Source of the DNA: VRUE01 sp963702575
GTDB taxonomy: Bacteria > Actinomycetota > Thermoleophilia > Solirubrobacterales > 70-9
DNA length: 64,000 nt
Assembly: GCA_963702575.1 (NCBI GenBank)
Contig: CAVPCU010000006.1
Span: 248,001-312,000 of the forward strand
Reading direction: 5' to 3'
The translations under genes and the position numbers were made by a program. The notes beneath the pieces are model-generated. The model saw only the letters and a program-made list of their open reading frames with translations. It made no database searches and was not told where the DNA came from. Shown here in pieces: positions 25,598 through 33,723 of the stretch (within the stretch, counting starts at the first letter, position 1; every line of letters begins with the position of its first letter).

Positions 25598-27016
25598 GTG
25601 GCAAGCGACCCACTCAGCACGCCGGGCGGGCCGGCGATCGACGCCGTCCTGCAGAAGCTGGAGCCGGATGACCGGGAAGTCGTCCTGGCCGCGCTCGAGC
25701 ATGCCGAGCGGACCGAGGCCGAGCTTCGCTACCTCGCCGACCACGACTCGTTGACCGGCCTGCTCGACCGTCGCCGCTTTCGCGTCGAGCTCGACCAGTT
25801 CGTCTCCTTCACCGCCCGCTACGGCGGCCAGGGAGCGGTGATGCTCGTCGACATCGACGGCCTCAAGGCGGTCAACGACATGTTCGGCCACCACGCCGGC
25901 GACAACCTGATCCGCCAGGTCGCCGCGACGATGCGCGAACGGGTGCGCGCCAGCGATCTGGTCGCGAGGCTGTCGGGGGACGAGTTCGCGGTCCTGATGC
26001 CGCAGACCGACACCGCCGGCGCCCTTCAGCTCGGCGAAGACCTGCGGGCGCAGGTGGCCGAGACCGCGCGCCCGACGCCCGAGGCCCCCGGCGCGACGAT
26101 CAGCGTCGGCGTCGCGATGTTCGGCGGCGGGCTGGGCGGCGCGGAGGCGGTGCTGGTCGCCGCCGACCAGGCGATGTACCGGGCGAAGGAGGGGGGGCGC
26201 AACCAGATCGCGCTCTTCCGCGACCCGAGCGAGCCGCAGCGCGGCCCGAAGCGCCAGCAGACGACCGCGGCGAGGATCCGCGACGCGCTGACCGGCGATC
26301 GGCTCAGCCTCTACAGCCAGCCGATCCACGGCCTCGCCTCCGGCGTGGTCGAGCGTTACGAGCTGCTGCTGAGGATGAAGAGCGACGAGGGCGAGCTGCT
26401 GCCCGCGGCATCCTTCATCGCGGCGGCGGAGCGCTCCGGGATGGTGCAGGAGCTCGACCGCTGGGTCGTCTCCCGCGCGCTCGAGCTGCTCGCCGAGCGC
26501 GAGCGGCTGGGGACGCCGATCTCCCTCCACGTCAACCTCTCCGGCGCCTCGCTGACCGACGTCTCGGTGCTCGAGTTCATCGAACGGCGACTCGACGAAG
26601 GCGGCGCCGACCCCGGCCGCTGCACCTTCGAGATCACCGAGACCGCCGGCGTCTACGACCACGACTACGAGGCCGCCTCCGGCTTCGCCGACCGCCTGGT
26701 CGAGTTCGGCTGCCAGCTCGCGATCGACGACTACGGCGCCGGCTTCGGGCCCTTCCACTACCTCAAGCGGATCCCCTTCGACCTGATCAAGATCGACGGC
26801 TCCTTCGTCCGCGACATGCCGCGCAGCGACGCCGACCAGCTGACCGTCCAGGCGATCGTGCAGATCGCCCGCGGCCTCGGCAAGGAGACGATCGCCGAGT
26901 ACGTCCAGGACGACACGACGATCGAGATGCTGCGCGATTACGGCGTCGACATGGCCCAGGGCTTCCACCTCGGCCGGCCGGTCGGGCTGGACGAGGCCTT
27001 CGCAGAAGCCGCCTGA
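25598..27016 (+). CDS. c-di-GMP turnover protein: GGDEF plus EAL domains
   Basis: An approximately 472-residue cytoplasmic protein. A short N-terminal helix leads into a GGDEF domain (about residues 45-205) with the signature SGDEF, a common active variant, plus DIDGLKAVND. The EAL domain (about 230-470) keeps the catalytic set: ELLLR (ExLxR), HVNLSG, EITETAG, AIDDYGAGFG, LIKIDGSF, AEYV and AQGFHLGRP. It could make and degrade c-di-GMP, with the phosphodiesterase half looking complete. No sensor domain or membrane segment is seen. The GTG start at 25598 has no clear ribosome-binding site. Confidence 0.9.
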   Translation: MASDPLSTPGGPAIDAVLQKLEPDDREVVLAALEHAERTEAELRYLADHDSLTGLLDRRRFRVELDQFVSFTARYGGQGAVMLVDIDGLKAVNDMFGHHAGDNLIRQVAATMRERVRASDLVARLSGDEFAVLMPQTDTAGALQLGEDLRAQVAETARPTPEAPGATISVGVAMFGGGLGGAEAVLVAADQAMYRAKEGGRNQIALFRDPSEPQRGPKRQQTTAARIRDALTGDRLSLYSQPIHGLASGVVERYELLLRMKSDEGELLPAASFIAAAERSGMVQELDRWVVSRALELLAERERLGTPISLHVNLSGASLTDVSVLEFIERRLDEGGADPGRCTFEITETAGVYDHDYEAASGFADRLVEFGCQLAIDDYGAGFGPFHYLKRIPFDLIKIDGSFVRDMPRSDADQLTVQAIVQIARGLGKETIAEYVQDDTTIEMLRDYGVDMAQGFHLGRPVGLDEAFAEAA

Positions 27017-27022
27017 CAGGCC

Positions 27023-28456
27023 CTAGCCGCGCAGCTCGGCGCGCTTGATCTTGCCGCTCGCCGTCTTCGGCAGCTCGGCGGCGAACTCGACGATGCGGGG
27101 AAACTTGTAGGGGGCGGTCTCGCGCTTGCAGTGCTCCTGCAGCTCGCGCGCGAGGTCCTCGCCGGGCTCGCGCCCGCGCGGCACGACGATCGCCCGCACG
27201 ACGGCGCCGCGCTCGGGGTCGGGCGCGGCGACGGCGGCGGCCTCGGCGACCGCGGGGTGGGAGAGCAGCGCCGACTCGACCTCGAACGGGCCGATGCGGT
27301 AGCCGGAAGAGACGATCACGTCGTCGTCGCGGCCCTCGAAGAAGAGGTGGCCGTCCTCCTCGCGCACCAGGTCGCCGGTCGGCCACCACTCGCCCTCGAA
27401 GCGCTCGCCGTCGAGGTAGCGGGAGAAGAAGGTGGGGGAGGAGGAGGCTTTGAGCTGGAGCTCACCGTCCTCTATCCGCAGCTCGATCCCGGGCAGCGGC
27501 CGGCCCATCGAGCCGGGCACGACCGGATCGCCGGCGAGGTTGCCGCTGACGTGGCCGGTCTCGGTCTGGCCGTAGCCGTCGGCCGGCTCGATCCCGATCG
27601 CCTCGCGGAAGGCGGCGACGGTGTCGGCCTCGAGCGCCTCGCCCGCGGAGACGGCGCGGCGCAGGGTGGGGAGGGGCCGCAGCGAGGCGCGCTTGGCCAG
27701 CATCCGGTACTCGGTCGGCGCCTGGCAGAGGACGTCGACGCCGAGCGCCTCGATCAGGTCGAGCCGCTCGACCGGGTCGAAGCGGCCCTCGTGGATCGTC
27801 GCCGCGGCGCCGCTCAGCCAGGGGGCGAGGAAGACGTTGCGGGCCGACTTCGACCAGCCCGGGGCGGTCGTGCACCAGACCAGCTCGCCGGGCCGCGAGC
27901 CGAGCCAGCGCTCGGCCTGGAGGCGCTGGCCGGCGAGGTAGCGGTAGGCGTGGACGACGCCGCGCGCCTCGCCGGTGGTGCCGGAGGTGAAGACGATCAG
28001 GGCGGGGTCCTCGGCGCCCATGTCCTCGACCGGCGCCGGGGTCTCCTGCGGGCGGTCCTCGTCGAGCGTCTCGCCGACCTCGGCCAGCGTCATCGCCTCG
28101 ACCTCGTCGGGCAGCTCGCCGAGCAGGCCTTCCTCGCCGACGCAGAGCGCCGGCGCCGCCGCGCCGGCGCGCAGCTCCAGGTCGTGGCGGCGAAGCTGGG
28201 GGCTGCATGGCAGGGCAACGGCGCCCATCCGCCAGCAGGCGAGCAGCGTCAGCGCCCACTCGATCCGGTTGCCGCAGAGCGTCATCACGACGTCCCCGCG
28301 GCACACCCCGCGGGCGGCGAAGGCGCCGGAGAGCCCGGCCGAGCGGGCGATCAGCTCGCCGAAGTGCCAGTCGCGCCGGTCGCCCTCGGCGTCGATCGCG
28401 ACGATCCCCAGCCGCGAGGCGGGGGAGCGTTCCATCACGTCCTCGACGAAGTTCAC
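27023..28456 (-). CDS. AMP-dependent acyl-CoA synthetase/ligase
   Basis: A 477-residue ANL-superfamily enzyme that activates a carboxylic acid to its acyl-CoA through an acyl-adenylate. Motifs in order: the P-loop IVFTSGTTGEARGV, the adenine-binding DGYGQTETG, the hinge WWPTGDLVREEDGHLFFEGRDDDVI, and the C-terminal catalytic Lys in KTASGKIKRAELR. It is shorter than acetyl-CoA synthetases and resembles medium-chain or benzoate-type ligases. Substrate unknown. The 3' end lies 6 bp from the convergent GGDEF-EAL gene. Confidence 0.92.
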   Translation of the reverse strand: MNFVEDVMERSPASRLGIVAIDAEGDRRDWHFGELIARSAGLSGAFAARGVCRGDVVMTLCGNRIEWALTLLACWRMGAVALPCSPQLRRHDLELRAGAAAPALCVGEEGLLGELPDEVEAMTLAEVGETLDEDRPQETPAPVEDMGAEDPALIVFTSGTTGEARGVVHAYRYLAGQRLQAERWLGSRPGELVWCTTAPGWSKSARNVFLAPWLSGAAATIHEGRFDPVERLDLIEALGVDVLCQAPTEYRMLAKRASLRPLPTLRRAVSAGEALEADTVAAFREAIGIEPADGYGQTETGHVSGNLAGDPVVPGSMGRPLPGIELRIEDGELQLKASSSPTFFSRYLDGERFEGEWWPTGDLVREEDGHLFFEGRDDDVIVSSGYRIGPFEVESALLSHPAVAEAAAVAAPDPERGAVVRAIVVPRGREPGEDLARELQEHCKRETAPYKFPRIVEFAAELPKTASGKIKRAELRG

Positions 28457-28478
28457 GGCCGGCAGTCTGCCAGCCGGG

Positions 28479-30608
28479 CTACGCCTCGGAGACGCCGAAG
28501 CGCAGGTAGAGGCGGCGCAGGGGGGCCGGGGCCCACCAGTTCCACTCGCCGAAGAGGCGCATCAGCGAGGGGACGAGCAGGGCGCGGACGATCGTCGCGT
28601 CGATCATCACCCCGACCGCCATCCCGATCGCGATCTGTTTGACGAAGAAGACCGTGCTGACGCCGAAGGCGAGGAAGACGACGGCGATCGCCAGCGCCGC
28701 GGCCGTGATCACCCGGCCGGTGCGGGCGATCCCGGTCGCGACAGCCTCCTGGTTGCTTTCGCCGCCGTCGTGCTGCTCCTTAATCCTTCCCATCACCAGC
28801 ACGGCGTAGTCGGTCGCCAGGCCGAAGATCACGGCGAAGAGGAAGACCAGGCTGGTCACCTCGATCGCCGCCGGGCCGCTGTAGCCGAGCGGTCCGTCGA
28901 GGGCTCCCGCCTGGAAGGCGAGGACGAGGATGCCCAGCGTCGCGCCGAGGGTCAGCGTGTTCATCACCAGCGTCTTCAGCGGCAGCAGGACCGAGCCGGT
29001 CAGCAGGAAGAGCAGGACGACGGTGGTCAGCGCGATCAGCGCGACCACCAGCGGCGCGTGTTCGATCAGGCTCTGCTTCTGGTCGATGAAGCCGGCGGTG
29101 TTGCCGGAGACCAGCGCCGTCGCCGCGCCCGGCGGCGGCAGGTCGCGGATCGTGCGCACGGCGTCCTGGGAGTCACTGTGCAGCGCCGGCCAGGCGAGCC
29201 CGAAGTTGGCGTAGGCGACCCGCTTGGAGGCCCGTGCGAAGGGGGTGCCGCTGACGACCCCGCCGACGGCCTCGATCCGGTGCCGGTAGGCGGCGAGCTG
29301 GGCTTGGCTGGCGCGTCCGTCGACCGCGACGGTGACCGCCTCGGTGAGTTCGCGCGGGTAGTGCGCTTCGAGGTACTTGTAGGCCTTGTAGGACGGCTTG
29401 CCGGTGGGCACCGCTTCGGCGCTCGGCCCGGTCAGGGTCGTCCACAACAGCGGCGCCGCGGCGGCGAGCAGCAGCGCCCCGCTGGCGAGGGCGACCCCGA
29501 CCGGGCGCCGCATCACACCCCGCGCCAGTCGATACCAGCCGTCGGAGGTGTCGGAGACCGCGGGCCCGCGGCGGATCGAGAGCGCGTCGATCCGCGTTCC
29601 CAGCAGCGCCAGCAGCGAGGGGACGACGAGGACGGCGATCACCGAGGAGAGCACCGCCACGGAGGCGCCGGCGACCGCCATCGAGTAGAGGAAGCGCTGC
29701 GGCATCACCACCAGCGCCGCCATCGCCGCGGCCACGGTGAAGCCGGAGAAGAGCGCGGTGCGCCCCGCCGCCCGGACGGTGCGGCGGTGCGCCTCCCGCG
29801 TCGCACCGCCACCGCCGCCGATCTCCTCGCGATATCGCGAGACCAGGAGCAGCGCGTAGTCGACCGCCAGGCCGAGGCTGAGGCCGGTGGCGATGTTGAG
29901 GGCGAAGATCGAGGTGCCGACGAAGGTCGACATGACCCGCAGCACGAGGAGCGTGCCGACGATCGAGACCCCCCCGATCAGCAGCGGGATCGCCGCCGCG
30001 ACGACTCCGCGGAAGACGAACAGCAGCAGCAGCGCCAGCAGCGGGAAGGCGATCAACTCGGCCTTGGTCAGGTCGGCCCGGGTCTGGTCGTTGGTTTCGT
30101 TGAAGCCGACTGCGAAGCCGGCCATCGAGACGTGGAGGGGGCTGGAGGCGACCAGCGGTTCGACCGCTTCGGCGGCGATCCCGCCCTTGTCCTCGATGTC
30201 TTCGGTCGAGAGGTAGGCGGCGATCGCCAGCGATTCGCCGTCGCGTGCGATCAGCCCGGCGGCGCGCGGGTCGCGCAGCGGATCGACGACTCTGCCGACG
30301 TATTCGACCGTCGCCATCCCGCGGCTGAGCCGGCCGACCTCACGGCGTATCGCCGGATTGCGGATGTCGAGCCGCCCACCGCCCGGGGCGCGAACGACGA
30401 GCACGATCGCCGGGTTCGGGTTGTAGCCGAGGGCCCCGTCGAGCAGCCTGGTCGCCCGCTCGCTCTCCGAGGCGGAATCGGTGAATCCCGCGGCCTTGAG
30501 GTGATGTTCGACGTCGTGGCCGACCGCGACGGCGAGCACGGCGAATGCGGCGACGGCGGCGAGGATCCGCTTCGGGTGCTTCCAGGTGAGGTCGGCGATC
30601 CGGGTCAC
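28479..30608 (-). CDS. MMPL/RND family transporter
   Basis: A 709-residue polytopic protein with the two-fold MMPL plan. Each half has an extracytoplasmic domain and a helix bundle with the family motifs GLSLGLAVDYALLLVSRYREE and IFGLATDYAVLVMGRIKE, whose Asp residues carry protons. MMPL proteins export lipids, siderophores or peptides. It is divergent from the HxlR regulator at 30677, and a palindrome (30627-30650) lies just upstream of its GTG start, so it is the likely regulated target. Unlike the MMPL gene at 21.1-23.5 kb, it is uninterrupted. Confidence 0.92.
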   Translation of the reverse strand: MTRIADLTWKHPKRILAAVAAFAVLAVAVGHDVEHHLKAAGFTDSASESERATRLLDGALGYNPNPAIVLVVRAPGGGRLDIRNPAIRREVGRLSRGMATVEYVGRVVDPLRDPRAAGLIARDGESLAIAAYLSTEDIEDKGGIAAEAVEPLVASSPLHVSMAGFAVGFNETNDQTRADLTKAELIAFPLLALLLLFVFRGVVAAAIPLLIGGVSIVGTLLVLRVMSTFVGTSIFALNIATGLSLGLAVDYALLLVSRYREEIGGGGGATREAHRRTVRAAGRTALFSGFTVAAAMAALVVMPQRFLYSMAVAGASVAVLSSVIAVLVVPSLLALLGTRIDALSIRRGPAVSDTSDGWYRLARGVMRRPVGVALASGALLLAAAAPLLWTTLTGPSAEAVPTGKPSYKAYKYLEAHYPRELTEAVTVAVDGRASQAQLAAYRHRIEAVGGVVSGTPFARASKRVAYANFGLAWPALHSDSQDAVRTIRDLPPPGAATALVSGNTAGFIDQKQSLIEHAPLVVALIALTTVVLLFLLTGSVLLPLKTLVMNTLTLGATLGILVLAFQAGALDGPLGYSGPAAIEVTSLVFLFAVIFGLATDYAVLVMGRIKEQHDGGESNQEAVATGIARTGRVITAAALAIAVVFLAFGVSTVFFVKQIAIGMAVGVMIDATIVRALLVPSLMRLFGEWNWWAPAPLRRLYLRFGVSEA

Positions 30609-30626
30609 CGTGCGGGACCGTACCAG

Positions 30627-30650
30627 ATTTCAAAGTTGATGCTTTGAAAT
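30627..30650. promoter_or_regulatory. Palindromic operator between the MMPL transporter and HxlR regulator
   Basis: ATTTCAAAG-TTGATG-CTTTGAAAT has perfect 9-bp arms in the 68-bp divergent intergenic region. The right arm overlaps a second palindrome, TTTGAAATTCAAA. AT-rich dyads of this type are typical operators of HxlR/MarR winged-helix proteins, so the regulator next door probably binds here and controls both genes. Confidence 0.75.
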
Positions 30651-30676
30651 TCAAATTACGCTGGTACCATCGGGTT

Positions 30677-31345
30677 ATGGCAAGGCGCGAGTACGACCAA
30701 TCCTGTTCTCTGGCCTGCGCGCTCGACCGGATCGGCGAGCGCTGGTCGCTGCTGATCGTGCGCGAGCTCCTGCTCGGCCCGCTGCGCTTCTCCGACCTGG
30801 TGCGCTCGGTCGGCGGCGCGCCAACGGACGTCGTCACCAAGCGCCTGCGCGACCTCGAGCAGCACGGCATCGTCCATCGCCGCCAGCTCGAGCCGCCGGC
30901 GGCCGGAGTCGCCTACGAGCTGACCGAGCTGGGCCGCGGCCTGGAGCGGCCGCTGCTCGAGTTGAGCCGCTGGGGGCTTCACTTCGAGCGGGTCGCCGAC
31001 GTCGACGGCCTGGCGCCGACCTCGCTGCCGAACGCGGTTCGCGTCCTGCTCCACCCACCGGCCGGGGCGACGATGACCGTTGGCCTGCGCAGCGGCGGGC
31101 GTTCCTACCGCCTGCGGATCGAGGACGGCTGGATTGCGGCCTCGCGCGAGGAGCCCGCGGACGCCGAGATCACCCTCTCGGGCGAGCCAGCGGAGGTGCT
31201 GGCGGCGCTGGTCGCCGGCGCGGATGGCGAGGCCGGGGTCGAGATCGAGGGCGATCCGGCTGCCCTCGAGGAGCTGCGGGCGATGGTCGAGCTGCCGGGC
31301 GCCCTGCGCGAGGCGGCGCTCGCCGAGCTCCGGGTTATGCATTAG
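30677..31345 (+). CDS. HxlR-family transcriptional regulator with C-terminal SCP2-like domain
   Basis: A 222-residue protein. The N-terminal HxlR winged helix (CSLACALDRIGERWSLLIVRELLLG, GGAPTDVVTKRLRDLEQHGIV) includes the conserved Cys near residue 10. The C-terminal half (GLRSGGRSYRLRIEDGWI, DAEITLSGEPAEVLAALVAG) resembles an SCP2-type hydrophobic-ligand domain, suggesting that the repressor senses a lipid-like molecule. It is divergent from an MMPL exporter, with a strong palindrome between them: a plausible ligand-induced efflux circuit. ATG 30677 is chosen because the longer frame would overlap the operator. Confidence 0.9.
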   Translation: MARREYDQSCSLACALDRIGERWSLLIVRELLLGPLRFSDLVRSVGGAPTDVVTKRLRDLEQHGIVHRRQLEPPAAGVAYELTELGRGLERPLLELSRWGLHFERVADVDGLAPTSLPNAVRVLLHPPAGATMTVGLRSGGRSYRLRIEDGWIAASREEPADAEITLSGEPAEVLAALVAGADGEAGVEIEGDPAALEELRAMVELPGALREAALAELRVMH

Positions 31346-31350
31346 AACAT

Positions 31351-31390
31351 TATGTAGATTTACATATCAGTTTATGTAGTCTTGTATTAT
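31351..31390 (+). promoter_or_regulatory. AT-rich promoter/operator of the AAA ATPase gene
   Basis: TATGTA-GATT-TACATA (31351-31366) is a perfect inverted repeat, followed by a further half-site TATGTA at 31373-31378 and a -10-like TATTAT at 31385-31390. The ATG is at 31401, so the transcript would be almost leaderless. The patch is very AT-rich compared with its surroundings. Confidence 0.5.
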
Positions 31391-31400
31391 TTCTTCTCAC

Positions 31401-32585
31401 ATGAAGGAGATTCGTGAGAATCCATTTCTGTTCGGTGCGTTGGCGTTGGACGAGGCATTCGCCGACCGGCGGCTCGAGTTGGCCGAGCTGGTCAGCGACA
31501 TGAGGAACGGCCAGGACGTCGTCGTCTTCGCTCCGCGCCGCTACGGCAAGTCCTCCTTGCTTTGGGCGGCACGACAGGCCTTGGTTTCCGAAGGCGTGCT
31601 CGTCGCTCAGGTGGACCTGATGACCACGCCGACCAAAGAACGCTTCGCCGCTGCCCTTGCGGAAGCAATCTACGAAGACATCGCTTCGACGCTGGAGCGA
31701 GTGAGGGACAAGGCGAGTGCCGCGTTCAGGGGTCTGCGGTTGCAGCCCTCGATGGGCTTCAACCCCGACACCGGCGGCGTCAGCTTCTCCTTCGCTGCGG
31801 GACGGGAGCCGACCGACATAGACACGACGATCGAGCAACTGCTGGAGCTGCCGGCGGCGCTTGGCGCCGATCGGCGCCGGCGCACCGCGCTCGTACTCGA
31901 CGAGTTCCAGGAGGTAGTCGAGATCGACCCACACCTGCCGAAGCTGCTTCGGGCCATCTTCCAGCGGCAACCGGAGGTGTCCCACGTGTACCTCGGGAGC
32001 AAGCGTCACGTAATGGAGCGCATCTTCAACGACGAAAACGAACCGCTCTGGCGAAGCGCCAAACCCATAGAGCTCGGGCGAATCCCGATCGACGAGTTTG
32101 GCTCGTTTCTCCATGAGAGATTCGAGCGCGGTCGTCGCAGCGTCAAACCCGAGACGATCGGGCGGCTGCTGCAGCTGACCCAGGGCCATCCTCACGCGAC
32201 GCAGGAGCTGGCCTACTTTCTCTGGGAGCACGTGAACGAGGGCGCCTGTGCCACGGTGGACGACCTGGACGCTGCACTCGAAGCACTTCTGCGGGCAGAG
32301 GACGCCCGCTTCATCCTGTTGTGGGAAGAGACGGCGACGGTCCAGCGCCTCCTCCTGCAGGCGCTCGCGGCGGAACCTGGCCGCCCGTATTCAAAGCCGT
32401 ACCGCGACCGCCATGGCCTTCCGGCAGCCGCAAGCGTGCAGACCGCCGTACGGGCCCTCGAGCGGCGCGAACTTGTCTCCAGGGAGAGCGGGGAACACCG
32501 CATCGCCGAGCCCTTCCTGGCGGAGTGGTTGAACCGGCCTAGGCGGGCGGATCTGGGAACTCAGCCGAGCTCGGTGCCGTCGTAG
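31401..32585 (+). CDS. AAA-type ATPase (archaeal ATPase/STAND-like)
   Basis: A 394-residue protein with Walker A in FAPRRYGKSSLL, Walker B in ALVLDEFQEV, and LGSKRHVMERIF as a sensor-like segment. A C-terminal winged-helix-like part follows (QTAVRALERRELVSRES). This family of P-loop ATPases is often found in variable regions of genomes and has been linked to defence or regulation, though most members are uncharacterised. It has its own AT-rich promoter. Its 3' end overlaps the convergent ferredoxin gene by 25 bp. Confidence 0.85.
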   Translation: MKEIRENPFLFGALALDEAFADRRLELAELVSDMRNGQDVVVFAPRRYGKSSLLWAARQALVSEGVLVAQVDLMTTPTKERFAAALAEAIYEDIASTLERVRDKASAAFRGLRLQPSMGFNPDTGGVSFSFAAGREPTDIDTTIEQLLELPAALGADRRRRTALVLDEFQEVVEIDPHLPKLLRAIFQRQPEVSHVYLGSKRHVMERIFNDENEPLWRSAKPIELGRIPIDEFGSFLHERFERGRRSVKPETIGRLLQLTQGHPHATQELAYFLWEHVNEGACATVDDLDAALEALLRAEDARFILLWEETATVQRLLLQALAAEPGRPYSKPYRDRHGLPAAASVQTAVRALERRELVSRESGEHRIAEPFLAEWLNRPRRADLGTQPSSVPS

Positions 32586-32806
32586 AGCTTGCGCACGTGC
32601 ACCGTTCCGGCCGGCGCGGCTTCGATGCAGAGGCGGCAGAGGACGCACTCGTCGAGGTTCGCCTCGGCGATCTCGACCCCCGACTCGGTCGCCTCGAAGA
32701 TGTCGACAGGGCAGACTTCCTCGAGCTTGCGGGCCAGCTCGGCGTCGCCGGCGACCGAGGCGTCGACGTCGACCTCGATGAAGACCTTGCTCAGCGTCTC
32801 GGCCAT
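32561..32806 (-). CDS. Ferredoxin-like protein of the succinyl-CoA ligase operon
   Basis: 81 residues with four Cys: Cys32 in VCPVDIF and Cys54/57/60 in CVLCRLC. A CP upstream of a CxxCxxC is the ligand set of a single [4Fe-4S] cluster in a reduced two-cluster fold; the last CP of the fold is replaced by AAP. It would carry electrons at low potential. ATG 32806 overlaps the sucD stop (TGATG), so it is translated from the sucCD message. A partner such as 2-oxoglutarate:ferredoxin oxidoreductase is inferred, not seen in the window. Confidence 0.8.
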   Translation of the reverse strand: MAETLSKVFIEVDVDASVAGDAELARKLEEVCPVDIFEATESGVEIAEANLDECVLCRLCIEAAPAGTVHVRKLYDGTELG

Positions 32807-33723
32807 CAGGCGGCCACCCCGAGCTTTTCCTTGACCGCGGCGGGGATCTCGTCGATCCGCTCGACCACGCGGATGCCGGCGGCTTCGAGCCGGGCGATCT
32901 TCTCGGTCGCGGTGTCCTCCTTGCCCTCGACGATCGTCCCTGCGTGTCCGAAGCTCATCCCCTTCATCTCCTCGTCGTCCATGAACTTGCCGGCCATGAA
33001 GGCGACGATCGGCAGACGCGACTCGTTCTCCTTCACCCAGGCGGCGAGCTGGGCCTCCATGCGGCCGCCGGGCTCGGTGTAGATGACGATCGCCTCGGTC
33101 TGCTCGTCGGCCTCGAAGTAGGGCATCAGCTCGGCGTAGGTCGAGCCGATGATCGCGTCGCCGCCGATCGAGACGGCGGTCGAGACGCCGAGCCCGGCCT
33201 GGGTCAGCGAGGAGGAGATCTCGGTGGTCATCCCGCCGGAGCGGCTCATCACCCCGACCGGGCCCGGCGCGTAGGCCTTGGCCGCGTCTTTGGCCGGGCC
33301 GCCGATGCCGCCCATCTTGCAGACCCCGGGGACGATCAGGCCGAGGCAGTTGGGGCCGATGATCCGCGCCCCGCGCATCTCCGCCAGCTCGACCATCTGG
33401 GCGACGTCGCGGCGCGGGATCCGCTCGGTGACGATCACGATCAGCTTGATCCCGTTCTCGATCGCCTCCAGCACGGCGTCCTTGGTGAAGGCGGGGGGGA
33501 CGGTGACGACCGAGCCGTCGATCGGCCCGCCGTGGTTCTCGACCGCCTGGGCGACGGTGTCGAAGACCGGCACGCCGTGGACCTCGCGCCCCTTGCGCCC
33601 GGGGGTGACGCCGCCGACGATCCTCGAGCCGTAATCGAGGCACTCGCGGGTCAGGTTGACCGCCTCGCGCCCGGTGATCCCCTGGACGATGAAGGTGGTG
33701 TCTTTGGAGAGCAGGATCGACAT
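32806..33723 (-). CDS. sucD: Succinate-CoA ligase, alpha subunit
   Basis: A 305-residue subunit that binds CoA and carries the phosphorylated His. The N terminus MSILLSKDTTFIVQGITGRE is the CoA-binding Rossmann part, GPNCLGLIVPG and GVMSRSGGMTTE follow, and the active-site His is in SFGHAGTIVEG. The start ATG 33723 overlaps the sucC stop by one base (TGATG); a longer frame to 33774 lies inside sucC. With SucC it interconverts succinyl-CoA and succinate with ADP/GDP phosphorylation in the TCA cycle. Confidence 0.95.
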   Translation of the reverse strand: MSILLSKDTTFIVQGITGREAVNLTRECLDYGSRIVGGVTPGRKGREVHGVPVFDTVAQAVENHGGPIDGSVVTVPPAFTKDAVLEAIENGIKLIVIVTERIPRRDVAQMVELAEMRGARIIGPNCLGLIVPGVCKMGGIGGPAKDAAKAYAPGPVGVMSRSGGMTTEISSSLTQAGLGVSTAVSIGGDAIIGSTYAELMPYFEADEQTEAIVIYTEPGGRMEAQLAAWVKENESRLPIVAFMAGKFMDDEEMKGMSFGHAGTIVEGKEDTATEKIARLEAAGIRVVERIDEIPAAVKEKLGVAA

